Shown in pieces: positions 54,867-64,000 of a DNA stretch of 64,000 nucleotides (its first letter is position 1; each line of letters begins with the position of its first letter). The position numbers and the translations under genes are program-made. The notes beneath the pieces are model-generated. The model did not search any database and was not told the origin of the DNA. It was given only the letters and a program-made list of their open reading frames with translations. This DNA comes from UBA6168 sp041163745 (GTDB lineage: Bacteria > Bacteroidota > Bacteroidia > Chitinophagales > Saprospiraceae): NCBI GenBank assembly GCA_041163745.1, contig JBEAQU010000064.1, forward strand, positions 31,541 through 95,540, read 5' to 3'.

Positions 54867-56270
54867 TCACAGCAGTTCGCGGACATCCACGATCCGGCCG
54901 GTGACGGCGGCGGCCGCCGCTGTCAGGGGGCTGGCCAGGAAGGTGCGGGCACCGGGGCCCTGGCGTCCTTCGAAGTTGCGATTGGAGGTGGACACGCAGT
55001 ATTTCCCTTGCGGGACCTTGTCTTCGTTCATGCCCAGGCAAGCCGAACAGCCAGGCTGGCGCAGTTCGAAACCCGCTTCGCGGAACACCTCGTCCAATCC
55101 TTCCGCCACCGCTTGGGCTGCCACCTGTCGGGAGCCCGGAACAATCCAGACGTTGACATCGGGGGCTTTCCGTTTTCCGCGTACGAAATCGGCCACTTGC
55201 CGGAGGTCCTCGATACGCGAATTGGTGCAGGAGCCGATGAATACATAATCGACCTTCTTGTCCAGAAGCGATTGCCGGGGTTCCAGCCCCATGTAGGCAA
55301 GTGCCTTCGTCATCTCCGCCTCGTTCGAGCGGGCGGCCACCGACGGGATGGGCCGGGAGATGCCGACACCCATGCCGGGATTGGTCCCGTAGGTGATCAT
55401 GGGCTCGATGTCGGCGGCGTCGAACTGCAGTTCCGCATCGTAGGTAGCGCCCGGGTCGCTGGGCAGCCGGCGCCATCGGGCCAGGGCCAGATCCCAATCC
55501 GACCCTGTCGGAGCGTATTCCCGGCCTTTGACATAGGCGAAGGTGGTCTCGTCCGGCGCGATCAGCCCGCCGCGGGCACCCATCTCGATGCTCATGTTGC
55601 AGATGGTCATCCTCGCCTCCATGCTGAGCGAACGGATGGCACTGCCGGCATACTCTACGAAGTACCCGGTGCCACCGGCCGCCGACAGCCGGGAGATGAT
55701 GTACAGGATGATGTCTTTTGCCGTCACTCCCGGCGAAAGTTCCCCCTCGACAGCGATGCGCATGGTCTTGGGCTTGTACTGGAGGAGGCATTGGGTGGCC
55801 AGCACCTGCTCCACCTGGCTGGTGCCGATGCCGAAGGCAATGGTACCGAAGGCCCCATGAGTGGAGGTATGGCTGTCGCCGCAGACAATGGTCATGCCGG
55901 GTTGGGTGATGCCCATTTCCGGACCGATGACATGGACGATGCCTTGTTTATCATGTCCCAGGCCGAACAATTCCACACCGAAGTCCCGGCAGTTCTCCTC
56001 GAGGCGGGCGACCTGGAAGGCCGAGAGCCGGTCTGTGATGGGCAGGTGCTGGTTGACGGTCGGCACGTTGTGGTCCGCCGTCGCGACGGTCCGCTCCGTC
56101 CGATACACCGGCAGCCCCCGGCGGCGTAACCCGTCGAAAGCCTGTGGAGAGGTGACTTCGTGAATGAAATGCCGGTCAATGTACAGCAGGTCGGGATAGC
56201 CCCCCTTGCTTTCGACGACGTGGGCGGACCATATTTTGTCGAAGAGTGTCATTGGTGGTGCAGCGCTCAT
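54867..56270 (-). CDS. leuC: 3-isopropylmalate dehydratase large subunit
   Basis: The 467-aa product is an aconitase-type [4Fe-4S] enzyme. Cluster ligands are in VFIGSCTNSRIEDL and PGCSACLGMNEDK; substrate motifs include CGDSHTSTHGAFG and EGELSPGVTAKD. First gene of the leuCDBA operon. Two starts are possible: 56270 (MSAAPPMTLFDK) or 56252 (MTLFDK, closer to the family norm). Confidence 0.95.
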   Translation of the reverse strand: MSAAPPMTLFDKIWSAHVVESKGGYPDLLYIDRHFIHEVTSPQAFDGLRRRGLPVYRTERTVATADHNVPTVNQHLPITDRLSAFQVARLEENCRDFGVELFGLGHDKQGIVHVIGPEMGITQPGMTIVCGDSHTSTHGAFGTIAFGIGTSQVEQVLATQCLLQYKPKTMRIAVEGELSPGVTAKDIILYIISRLSAAGGTGYFVEYAGSAIRSLSMEARMTICNMSIEMGARGGLIAPDETTFAYVKGREYAPTGSDWDLALARWRRLPSDPGATYDAELQFDAADIEPMITYGTNPGMGVGISRPIPSVAARSNEAEMTKALAYMGLEPRQSLLDKKVDYVFIGSCTNSRIEDLRQVADFVRGKRKAPDVNVWIVPGSRQVAAQAVAEGLDEVFREAGFELRQPGCSACLGMNEDKVPQGKYCVSTSNRNFEGRQGPGARTFLASPLTAAAAAVTGRIVDVRELL

Positions 56271-56434
56271 GTAGGTTCGTTCATTGCTTGTTTCCGGCCA
56301 TCGGCCGGAATGTATCCCCGACCCCGAATCTTTGAAAACATTCCCGAAAATAGTAGGGGCTGTGGGAAAAATCCCTCAATTTCGTGTTTCGCCGGAATTT
56401 CCGGACCCCCGGAATACGGCCCTCCAACGGATTT

Positions 56435-56442
56435 CAAATCTA
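56435..56442 (-). promoter_or_regulatory. Possible -7 box for the leu operon (TAGATTTG, minus)
   Basis: An exact TANNTTTG match on the minus strand in the 285-base divergent spacer. A TTTG lies 25 bases further upstream, somewhat far for a -33 box. The leader to leuC would be ~160 bases; I see no leucine-rich leader peptide. Confidence 0.3.
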
Positions 56443-56555
56443 CCACTTGCGGGATTGGAGCCGGCGACAAAACTGTGTTGCTTTACGTCTGTCAGGTAGT
56501 GAAAAAAATATTTTAAAAATCTGACGGACAAGGATTTGAATCAATAACAACTACG

Positions 56556-58100
56556 ATGGCCAGCACAACGACAGACCATTTGTTCCGGCTGATCAAATCG
56601 ATGACCAAAGCCGAGAAGCGGTCCTTCAAGTTGTATGTCAACCGATCCGGCGGCGCCGGCGACGCGGCGCTGTTCGTTCAGTTGTTCGATGTCCTGGACA
56701 AACAGCAGGAATACGATGAGGAGGGGATTTTCCAAAAGGTCAGCGCCCTGAAACGGAGCCAGCTTTCCAACATGAAACGGCACCTCTATCGGCAGGTGCT
56801 GACGAGCCTGCGCCTGCTGCACATCTCCCGTAACAGCGATGTGGCGTTGCGCGAGGAAATCGATTTCGCCCGTATCCTCTACAACAAAGGGCATTTTCAA
56901 CAAAGTCAGAAAATCCTGGACCGCATCAAGTCCATCGCCACCCAATCCCACCAGGACCTGCTGCGCCTGGAAATCATCGAGTTCGAGAAAACAATCGAAC
57001 ACCGGCACATCACCCACCTGAGCGAAAGCCGGATCGACGAGCTTGCCGCGGCTTCCGAACAGTGCCTGGAGGTGGTCTCCCACATCACCAACCTGTCCAA
57101 CCTGGCCCTGAAGCTGTTCAGCATCTTTGTCAAGACCGGTCATGTCAAGAACGAACAGGAAACCTTGTTCGTCACGGAATATTTCAACAGCACCTTCCCG
57201 CCGCTGGATTACGACCGGCTTTCCTTCTATGAAAAGGTGCATTACTGCCAATGCCATGTCTGGTATTACTACATCCTCCAACAGTTCCCCCTGCATTTCC
57301 GCTATACCCAGCGGTGGGTGGACTTGTTCGAGGAAACGCCTGCGATGAAGGAAGCGGATCCTGAGCTTTATCTGCGGGGCCTCCACAGCCTGCTCACCGC
57401 GCTTTTTTACATGGCCCGGCATGACCGCTATTGCCAGGTGCTCCGCGAACTGGAGCGCTTCATCGCCCGCACAGCCGACCATTTCGATACCAACCTCGAA
57501 ATCCAGGCCTTCACCTTCCTGTACACGGCCAAGATCAACAAACACTACCTGGAGGGATCGTTCCGCGAAGGGCTCTACCTGGTGCCGGAACTGATGGAGA
57601 AACTCGAACGGTACGGGGAATTCCTGGATGCCCATCGGAAGCTTGTCTTTTATTACAAGATCGCCTGCCTGTACTTCGGAAGCGGGGACAACAGCCGGGC
57701 CATCGATTATCTCAACGACATCATCAACTATCGGGCGGGCAGCCTGCTGAGCGATATCCAATGCTATGCCCGCATCCTGTACCTGATCGCCCATTTCGAG
57801 CTGGGCAATTACGGTCTGCTGGAATACCTGGTCAAATCCGTATACCGTTTCCTGGGCAAGATGGAGGACCTCAACCTGGTCCAGCGCGAGATCCTCACCT
57901 TCCTGCGCCGGGAAATCCGTACCAGCCCGCGGGAACTCCGCCGGGCCTTCATCCAGCTCAAGGCACGCCTGGAGAAATTGCGGGAGTTGCCCAACGAGCG
58001 GCGGGCATTCCTGTACCTGGACATCATCTCCTGGCTGGAGAGCAAGATCGAGGGCAAGACCGTGGCGGATGTGATCAGCCAACGCTTCTCCAACCGGTAG
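56556..58100 (+). CDS. Bacteroidota conserved hypothetical (helical-repeat protein)
   Basis: The 514-aa protein is almost wholly alpha-helical with no signal peptide or membrane segment, starting MASTTTDHLFRLIKSMTKAEKRSFKLYVNR. The pattern of repeated helical pairs (e.g. ILYNKGHFQQSQKILDRIKSI; IACLYFGSGDNSRAIDYLNDII) suggests TPR-like repeats. I recognise it as a family widespread in Bacteroidota but know no function. It is divergent from leuC and 67 bases before the CRTAC1-like gene. Confidence 0.75.
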   Translation: MASTTTDHLFRLIKSMTKAEKRSFKLYVNRSGGAGDAALFVQLFDVLDKQQEYDEEGIFQKVSALKRSQLSNMKRHLYRQVLTSLRLLHISRNSDVALREEIDFARILYNKGHFQQSQKILDRIKSIATQSHQDLLRLEIIEFEKTIEHRHITHLSESRIDELAAASEQCLEVVSHITNLSNLALKLFSIFVKTGHVKNEQETLFVTEYFNSTFPPLDYDRLSFYEKVHYCQCHVWYYYILQQFPLHFRYTQRWVDLFEETPAMKEADPELYLRGLHSLLTALFYMARHDRYCQVLRELERFIARTADHFDTNLEIQAFTFLYTAKINKHYLEGSFREGLYLVPELMEKLERYGEFLDAHRKLVFYYKIACLYFGSGDNSRAIDYLNDIINYRAGSLLSDIQCYARILYLIAHFELGNYGLLEYLVKSVYRFLGKMEDLNLVQREILTFLRREIRTSPRELRRAFIQLKARLEKLRELPNERRAFLYLDIISWLESKIEGKTVADVISQRFSNR

Positions 58101-58167
58101 TCCTTACGACACCCGGCCGGAACTTCCGGTATTACACTGGTCGGGAAACCGACCGAAACCCACATCC

Positions 58168-61100
58168 ATGCGCAGCCATCGATTCCGTCCCGTCCGATAC
58201 CTGGCCATTCCGCTCCTGCTGCTGGCCGCCGCCTGCCGCCGGGAAGCCTCCACGCTGTTCACCACCCTTCCGCCCGACCGTACCGGCGTGCACTTCGCCA
58301 ACCAACTTGCCGAGTCCGACGAACTCAACATCATCAAGTATCTCTACTTCTATAACGGCGCCGGTGTGGCGGCCGGTGATTTCAACAACGACGGACTGCC
58401 AGACCTTTACTTCACCGCCAACCAACACGACGACCGGCTCTTTCTCAACGAAGGCGACTTCCGGTTCCGCGATGCCACCGGCGCGGCCGGGTTGTCTTCC
58501 ACTCCCTCCGAACACCTCCGTTGGAAAACCGGAGTGACCCTGGCGGACGTGAACGGCGACGGCTGGTTGGATATCTATGTCTGTGAGGTCGGCTATTACA
58601 AAAGCATCAACGGCCGCAACCGCCTTTACATCAACCAAGGGGTGTCCGAACCCGGTGCGACGCCCCGCTTCTCGGAGCAGGCCGCCGCCTATGGGGTCGA
58701 TTTCAAGGGCTTCGCCCAACAGGCCGCCTTTTTCGATTATGACCGGGACGGCGACCTCGACCTGTTCCTGGTCGCCCATTCCGTACATTCCGCCGAAAGT
58801 TATGCCAGGGGCGAGGCGCGCAGCACCCGTGACGACCTGGCCCGCGACATCCTCTACCGCAACGACGACGGCCGCTTCACGGATGTGAGCGAACAGGCGG
58901 GCATCTTCGGGGGACCCATGGGCTACGGCCTCGGGCTGGTTGTGTCGGATGTCAACCTGGATGGCTGGCCGGACATCTACCTCACCAACGACTTTCATGA
59001 ACACGACTACCTCTATGTCAACACCGGCGCGGAAGGCCGCCCCGACGGCCCCGTCTTCCGGGAACAGGTCGTCCGTGCGACTGGCCATACCAGCACCTTC
59101 AGCATGGGCGTGGATGCGGCCGACCTCAACAACGACGGTTGGCCGGATGTCATGAGCCTGGATATGCAGCCGGCCGATGAGGCGGTCCTCAAGGCCAGTG
59201 CCGGTGCCGACCATTACAACCTCGACCAGATGAAGCGGGGCTACGGCTACCATTACCAATATCCCCGCAATTGCCTGCAGCTGTCGGACGGCCAGGTGCC
59301 CACGGATTCGTCCGGCCCCGCCGTTCCCCGCTTTGCAGAAGTGGCCGCCCTGGCAGGCGTCGCGACGACGGACTGGAGCTGGGGAAGCTTGCTGGCGGAT
59401 TTCGACAACGACGGCTGGAAGGATGTCTTCGTGACCAACGGAATATTCCGCCGACCCAACGACCTGGACTATCTGCGCTACGCTTCCGCCGAGGAAGTCC
59501 AGCGGAATGCGACGGACCGCGAACTGGCCGCTCGCATGCCGACGGGGGCCGTGGGAAACCATGCCTTCCGAAACCGCTGTGGCACCGACGGCGACTTGCC
59601 GGTCTTCGAAGATGTCAGCCGGTCCTGGGGACTCGGCTGGACCGGCTGTTCTCATGGCAGTGCCTGGGCGGACCTCGACGGGGACGGCGACCTGGACCTT
59701 GTCGTCAACAACCTCAACGCGCCCGCTTCCGTGCTTCGCAACGAGGCGGTCCAGCAGACCGGCCGCCACTTCCTACGCTTGCGCCTCCAAGGGGAAGGCG
59801 GCAATACGGCCGGTATCGGGGCCAAGGTCTGGGTCACCTCCGCGGCCGGTACGCAGCTCCAGGAACTGTTTCCGACGAGAGGCTGGCTCTCCACGGTGGA
59901 TCCGACCCTTGTCTTCGGGCTGGACACGGCCACCACGGCCTCCCGGGTCCGGGTGGAATGGCCCGACGGCAGCGTCCAGGTGCTGGCGGGAATCCCGGCA
60001 GACAGCACCCTTGTCCTTCGCCAGCAGGAAGCGAGCGCCGGGCTCGGCACGCCCGGCGAAGCAACCCGCCCGGCATCTCCGCCGGTTTGGTTGTCGGCGC
60101 GCTTGTTCGACGGCCCTGTGCCTACCCATCGGGAAAACCGATTCGTCGATTTCAATATAGAACCGCTGCTGCCGTACATGCTAAGCACCCAAGGCCCCCG
60201 CCTGGCCGTCGGCGATGTCAATGGTGACGGAACGGACGATTTCTACCGCTGCGGGGCCAAAGCGCAGGCTGGCGAGCTCTGGCTGTCCGCTTCCGGAGAT
60301 ACCTGGCGGCCGGTGTCCGTTCCCTTCGGCGCGGAATTCATGGTCGAGGAGGTGGCGGCCGTTATGCTGGATGCCGATGCGGACGGTGACCTGGATCTGT
60401 TCGTCGCCAGCGGCGGCGGAGAGTACCGTCCCGGTGCCGAACAGCTCCGGCACCGGCTGTTCCGCAACGACGGCCTCGGCGGTATGGTCCTCGACACGCT
60501 CACCGACTGGCCGTCTTCCAATGCCGCCTGCGTCCTGGTGGCCGACATGGACGCGAACGGATTCCCGGACCTCTTCATCGGCGGCCGTTCCGTCCCCGGC
60601 AGCTATGGAACCCCGCCGCGAAATTACCTTTTGCTCAACGACGGAACCGGCCGGTTCACGGACCGTACGACGGAACGATGCCCGGGGCTGGACACCGTGG
60701 GCATGGTGACGGCCGCCGTCTGGCTGCCGGATACGAAACGACTGATGGTCGCCGGGGAATGGATGCCGCTGACCAGCTGGACCCCCGCAACACCGGGCCC
60801 GCCCACTCCCGTTCCCGGTAGTGGGGGTTTATGGAACATTTTGGTGGCTTTCGATGGCGACGGGGACGGCGACCTTGACCTGGTCGGGGGAAATTTCGGC
60901 CGCAACAATCCTTGGACAGCGAACGAGGAACAGCCTTTGTCCCTTTTCGTCCGGGACTTTGACGGCAACGGGGCGACCGATCCGCTGCTGACCTACGTCC
61001 GCCAGGGCAAGCGGTTTCTTTTCGTCTCCCGCGACGAGTTGGTCGGTCAGCTGCCCGACCTGCGCAAACGGTTTGTCCGATATGCGGACTTCGCCAGGCA

Positions 61101-61545
61101 GTCGTTCGGCGATATCTTCGATGAGCAATCCTTACAGGGCTGTCGCCGCCTCGATGTGGAGACCTTGTCCAGCACCTATTTCGAAAACAGGGGATCGGAA
61201 GGTTTCCGGGCACAGGCGCTGCCGCCGGCGGCACAGGTGGCACCCGTCTTCGCCGTCCTGCCGACGGACGTCAATGCCGACGGAATCACCGACCTGTTGC
61301 TGGCCGGCAATCTGCACGCAGTACAGCCCGCCCTCGGCCGGCAGGATGCCGGCGCCGGCACCGTTCTGCTGGGAGAAGGGAAAGGCCGTTTCCGTGCGGT
61401 TCCCCGACAGGTCCATGGCTGGTATGTACCCGGGGAAACCAGGGATATGCAAGCCATCCGGACCCGGGAAGGAGGAATGCAGTTCCTCGTCGCCCGCAAC
61501 AACGACACCGTCCTTCGGTTCGCCGTAACCCGCCCGGAAAGATGA
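58168..61545 (+). CDS. CRTAC1/ASPIC-UnbV family FG-GAP lipoprotein
   Basis: The 1125-aa product starts with a lipoprotein signal (RYLAIPLLLLAAACRRE; lipobox AAAC). It has many FG-GAP/VCBS units with DxNxDGxxD or DxDxDGDxD loops (GDFNNDGLPDLYF, ADVNGDGWLDIYV, VSDVNLDGWPDIYL, DADADGDLDLF). An ASPIC/UnbV domain lies mid-protein (~530-620; FLRLRLQGEGGNTAGIGAKV ... VRVEWPDGSVQ). A second FG-GAP block fills the C-terminal third. It is likely a surface-exposed propeller protein. In Bacteroidota such proteins can accompany SusCD pairs, but none is nearby here. Confidence 0.88.
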   Translation: MRSHRFRPVRYLAIPLLLLAAACRREASTLFTTLPPDRTGVHFANQLAESDELNIIKYLYFYNGAGVAAGDFNNDGLPDLYFTANQHDDRLFLNEGDFRFRDATGAAGLSSTPSEHLRWKTGVTLADVNGDGWLDIYVCEVGYYKSINGRNRLYINQGVSEPGATPRFSEQAAAYGVDFKGFAQQAAFFDYDRDGDLDLFLVAHSVHSAESYARGEARSTRDDLARDILYRNDDGRFTDVSEQAGIFGGPMGYGLGLVVSDVNLDGWPDIYLTNDFHEHDYLYVNTGAEGRPDGPVFREQVVRATGHTSTFSMGVDAADLNNDGWPDVMSLDMQPADEAVLKASAGADHYNLDQMKRGYGYHYQYPRNCLQLSDGQVPTDSSGPAVPRFAEVAALAGVATTDWSWGSLLADFDNDGWKDVFVTNGIFRRPNDLDYLRYASAEEVQRNATDRELAARMPTGAVGNHAFRNRCGTDGDLPVFEDVSRSWGLGWTGCSHGSAWADLDGDGDLDLVVNNLNAPASVLRNEAVQQTGRHFLRLRLQGEGGNTAGIGAKVWVTSAAGTQLQELFPTRGWLSTVDPTLVFGLDTATTASRVRVEWPDGSVQVLAGIPADSTLVLRQQEASAGLGTPGEATRPASPPVWLSARLFDGPVPTHRENRFVDFNIEPLLPYMLSTQGPRLAVGDVNGDGTDDFYRCGAKAQAGELWLSASGDTWRPVSVPFGAEFMVEEVAAVMLDADADGDLDLFVASGGGEYRPGAEQLRHRLFRNDGLGGMVLDTLTDWPSSNAACVLVADMDANGFPDLFIGGRSVPGSYGTPPRNYLLLNDGTGRFTDRTTERCPGLDTVGMVTAAVWLPDTKRLMVAGEWMPLTSWTPATPGPPTPVPGSGGLWNILVAFDGDGDGDLDLVGGNFGRNNPWTANEEQPLSLFVRDFDGNGATDPLLTYVRQGKRFLFVSRDELVGQLPDLRKRFVRYADFARQSFGDIFDEQSLQGCRRLDVETLSSTYFENRGSEGFRAQALPPAAQVAPVFAVLPTDVNADGITDLLLAGNLHAVQPALGRQDAGAGTVLLGEGKGRFRAVPRQVHGWYVPGETRDMQAIRTREGGMQFLVARNNDTVLRFAVTRPER

Positions 61546-61548
61546 CCC

Positions 61549-62232
61549 TCAATCCTCCTGCAGCCGCGCCAGGCTCCGCCGGTTGCAGAAAACCACCAGG
61601 ACATCGTCCTGCAACAGCGGTTCCTCCGGCCTGACTATGCCGATGGATTCCTTCTTTTCCCGCAGCATTCCCAGGATGTTCTCCTTGGCGATATTCCGGA
61701 TGATGGTCACGATGTTGACTTCATACCGGTTACGGAAATCCACCTCCCCGATGGTCCGGCCGACCAGATGGGTGGGCACCTTGATTTCGTAGATGGCGTA
61801 GTCATCGGAAATTTCAAAGGAATCGATGACGGATTTGTCGGACAGGCTTTGGGCCAGGTGCTTCGCCGCCTCCTGTTCCGGATGGATGATCTCCTGGACG
61901 CCCATGGCTTTCAACACTTCGGTGTGCAGGTCGGAAATCGAACGGCCGATCAACCGCTTGGGTTTTCCTTTAATGACGAGCGCGGTGGTGAGGATCGATC
62001 CGCCTTCATCTTCCCCGATCGTGACGATGACGACATCCACTTTGTCGATGGGCAGATTGGTGTGGGCCAGCTTCTGGCTGGTGTCGAGGCATTGGACTTC
62101 GGGAAGCCGGTGCTTGAGGAGTTCCACTTTTTCCATGTTGCGGTCCACACCCAGGACCTCGTGACCCATGTCCGCCAGCTCGAGGCCGAGGGAAGCGCCG
62201 AAATTGCCCAAACCGATGATGATGAATTTCAT
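61549..62232 (-). CDS. ktrA: Potassium uptake regulatory subunit (KtrA/TrkA-type)
   Basis: The 227-aa protein from ATG 62232 (MKFIIIGLGNFGASLGLEL) has a Rossmann RCK_N domain with GLGNFG nucleotide loop and acidic VLGVDRN, followed by an RCK_C domain (~135-220; YEIKVPTHLVGRTIGEVDFR). Its single RCK pair matches KtrA rather than double-length TrkA. It binds ATP/ADP and gates the membrane subunit, whose gene is just upstream with 80 bases between. It converges with the CRTAC1-like gene (3 bases apart). Confidence 0.9.
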   Translation of the reverse strand: MKFIIIGLGNFGASLGLELADMGHEVLGVDRNMEKVELLKHRLPEVQCLDTSQKLAHTNLPIDKVDVVIVTIGEDEGGSILTTALVIKGKPKRLIGRSISDLHTEVLKAMGVQEIIHPEQEAAKHLAQSLSDKSVIDSFEISDDYAIYEIKVPTHLVGRTIGEVDFRNRYEVNIVTIIRNIAKENILGMLREKKESIGIVRPEEPLLQDDVLVVFCNRRSLARLQED

Positions 62233-62312
62233 ATAGCAGGAAAAAGTTGGTGACACGCCAGGCCGGTACCCGGTCCGGAATGTCGGAACCGATGGAATTG
62301 CCGGTCAACGGT

Positions 62313-64000
62313 TCAGGTGATGAGCACCCGTTCCACCGGGAACCGATGCAATTTAGCATGCGGGGCCCGCCGGACCAAACCGAGCAGCAGGGTGAATACC
62401 CCCACCCGGCCGAAGAACATGGTCAGGATCAGGACGGCTTTGCTGGCGCCGCTCAAGGAAGAGGTGATGCCAAGGGAAAGTCCAGCCGTCGAGAATGCCG
62501 ACACGCATTCGAATACGATTTCTTCCAGGCTGTGGACCGGATCGAACCAGGTCACCGCAAAGGAGGCCAGTCCGATGAACACCAGCGACATGGTGATGAT
62601 GACGAAGGCCCGCAGGACGGAATCCTGGGCAATTTCCCGTTTGGCGAACTCCATATGTTCCCGCCCCCTGGCGTAGTGGTAGACGGCCATGGCGGCCACG
62701 GCCACCGTACTGGTCTTGATGCCGCCCCCCGTGGAGCCCGGGGAGGCGCCGATCCACATCAGCAGCAGGGTGAGCAGAATGCCTTCCTTCGACAGCAAGG
62801 CCATGTCGATATTGTTGAATCCGGCCGTCCGTGGGGTCATGCTGCAGAAAAGCGCAGCCATCCAACGCCCGGCGCCTTCGTGTTCCTGCAGGGCGGCGGA
62901 CTCCGTCGTGCGGAAAAAGAGTGTGCCAGCCGACAACAGGACCAGCGTCGTGACGAGCACCAGGCTGGTGTTCAGGTCCACCGTCCTGCGATATCGGAAC
63001 GGCTGCCCTTGCGCCAGCTGCCGGTATCGGTCCGCCATCCACTTTTGTCCGGCGGCCAACAGCCTGCTCGTGATGGCGAACCCCAGTCCGCCCAGGATGA
63101 CGATGGCACTGATGACACCCAAAAAGAGGTAGTTGAAACGGAGGCCGGTATCGTACATGCTTTGGGAAGGCAAGGCGAAACCGGCGTTGTTGAACGCGGA
63201 AACGGCATGGAACAGGGCGAAGTACGCCCGTTCACCCCGGTCGGCGAACCCGTCGGACGGCATGGCGAGGAACAGGCAGATGGCTCCCAGCCCTTCCACG
63301 AACAGCGTCATGCCGACGATGCGCCGGACGGTTCCGATGACGTTTTTCATGTTTTCGGCCCCCAGGATGTCCCGATAGACCGATAATTGCCGGAAGGAGC
63401 TTTCCTCCCGGAAGAGGAAGGCGAAGAAGCTGGTGAAGGTCATGATACCGAGTCCGCCAAGGGAAATCAACAGCAGGATGGCGGTCTGCCCGAAACGGGT
63501 GAAGTGGGTGCCGGTGTCGACGACCGTGAGTCCGGTGACGCAGACGGCGCTGGTGCTGGTGAAGACGGCGTCCATGAACGACAGGCCCCCGTTGGTGCAT
63601 GCGGGCAGCAGCAGGACGGCGGTTCCGAACAGCACCAGGACCAGGAAGCTGAACAGGAACAGCAGCGCGGGATTGGTCCGCAGGCGGTTCAGTAAAATGC
63701 TGTTCCGGGAAAGGTTGGTCAGGAAAAGGACGGACAATCCCAGTTGCAGCCATTGCCGGTTGCCGGTTTCCGTACCGACCGCCATCATCCCATGGAAAAG
63801 GAGGGCACCGGCGGTCATCACGCCCTCCGACAGGAGCAGGAGGAGGCGGCCGGGATGGGCGGCCGTCCGTCGGTGAAGCAGGAAACGACCGACGGACAGC
63901 AGCAAGAGCAGGCCCAGGCATGCGGCCTGCGTCGAAGCATATACGGAATCCCGTACCGGTAGCAGCCGTCCCAGTTCCCCCAATACGGCGCCGAGCCCCA
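62313..64000 (-). CDS. ktrB: Potassium transporter membrane subunit (KtrB/TrkH-type), 5' end outside window
   Basis: The frame is open to the window end, so the N-terminus is missing. At least 556 residues are visible with many membrane segments and four P-loop-like filters, e.g. FTSTSAVCVTGLTVVDTG, FHAVSAFNNAGFALP, MTPRTAGFNNIDM and ECVSAFSTAGLSLGIT. It ends with FFGRVGVFTLLLGLVRR. Length before the filters is greater than in minimal KtrB, so a longer TrkH-like N-terminus is possible. Operon with ktrA. Confidence 0.9.
   Translation of the reverse strand, partial: GLGAVLGELGRLLPVRDSVYASTQAACLGLLLLLSVGRFLLHRRTAAHPGRLLLLLSEGVMTAGALLFHGMMAVGTETGNRQWLQLGLSVLFLTNLSRNSILLNRLRTNPALLFLFSFLVLVLFGTAVLLLPACTNGGLSFMDAVFTSTSAVCVTGLTVVDTGTHFTRFGQTAILLLISLGGLGIMTFTSFFAFLFREESSFRQLSVYRDILGAENMKNVIGTVRRIVGMTLFVEGLGAICLFLAMPSDGFADRGERAYFALFHAVSAFNNAGFALPSQSMYDTGLRFNYLFLGVISAIVILGGLGFAITSRLLAAGQKWMADRYRQLAQGQPFRYRRTVDLNTSLVLVTTLVLLSAGTLFFRTTESAALQEHEGAGRWMAALFCSMTPRTAGFNNIDMALLSKEGILLTLLLMWIGASPGSTGGGIKTSTVAVAAMAVYHYARGREHMEFAKREIAQDSVLRAFVIITMSLVFIGLASFAVTWFDPVHSLEEIVFECVSAFSTAGLSLGITSSLSGASKAVLILTMFFGRVGVFTLLLGLVRRAPHAKLHRFPVERVLIT

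Overview
The window is GC-rich bacterial DNA and looks like a chromosome segment of a Bacteroidota member, most plausibly a Saprospiria/Lewinella-like lineage (inference). The reasons are a TonB-dependent receptor with a carboxypeptidase-regulatory-like N-terminus, a probable type IX secretion (T9SS) C-terminal sorting domain, FG-GAP/ASPIC-UnbV and Fib_succ_major surface proteins, and TANNTTTG promoter -7 boxes just upstream of several starts.

Layout. 0-17 kb is mostly ordinary: a partial AI-2E permease, tail-specific protease Prc, an HD phosphohydrolase started at TTG, a three-domain kinase/M23/aminotransferase fusion beside an alpha/beta hydrolase, then a plus-strand signalling cluster (SpoIIE-type phosphatase, TM2-SHOCT protein, CBS protein, histidine kinase), an ALDH/AhpD-like pair and a secreted FG-GAP protein. 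17.7-22.2 kb holds a Fib_succ_major surface gene broken by one TGA and a TIGR03032 gene. This segment is flanked by inverted copies of a ~315-bp non-coding repeat. 22-40.5 kb carries GH3, a thioredoxin lipoprotein, a TonB receptor, Lon, NadA, a CBS protein, thiolase, a TonB_C lipoprotein, a LETM1-like protein and sbcDC.

40.9-51.3 kb is the plastic region. It has three surface-protein genes or remnants in a row, all interrupted by stops, start loss or frameshifts. They are followed by a ~5.1-kb island bounded by a 50-bp copy of the tRNA-Gly 3' half (46175-46224) and the intact tRNA-Gly(CCC) gene (51271-51343). The island holds an IS21 istA remnant, a kinase plus phosphatase gene pair, repeat copy B, the amputated 3' end of a diversity-generating retroelement (DGR) reverse transcriptase with an AAC-rich template repeat next to it, and an AAA_14/DUF4143 ATPase. 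No integrase was seen.

51.4-64 kb is ordinary again: a leuCDBA operon for leucine synthesis, a Bacteroidota conserved hypothetical, a large CRTAC1/ASPIC-UnbV lipoprotein, and a KtrAB/Trk-type potassium uptake pair that runs off the window end.

Most interesting signals: (1) a decayed DGR whose RT is cut exactly at the edge of a dispersed repeat; (2) a three-copy ~315-bp repeat family rich in CCCGC-GAA-GCGGG hairpins, two copies inverted around a surface-gene segment; (3) four surface-protein loci interrupted mainly by stop codons, suggesting either decay or silent cassettes; (4) the tRNA-Gly att-like duplication that defines the island. All calls were made by reading the sequence; no searches were run.
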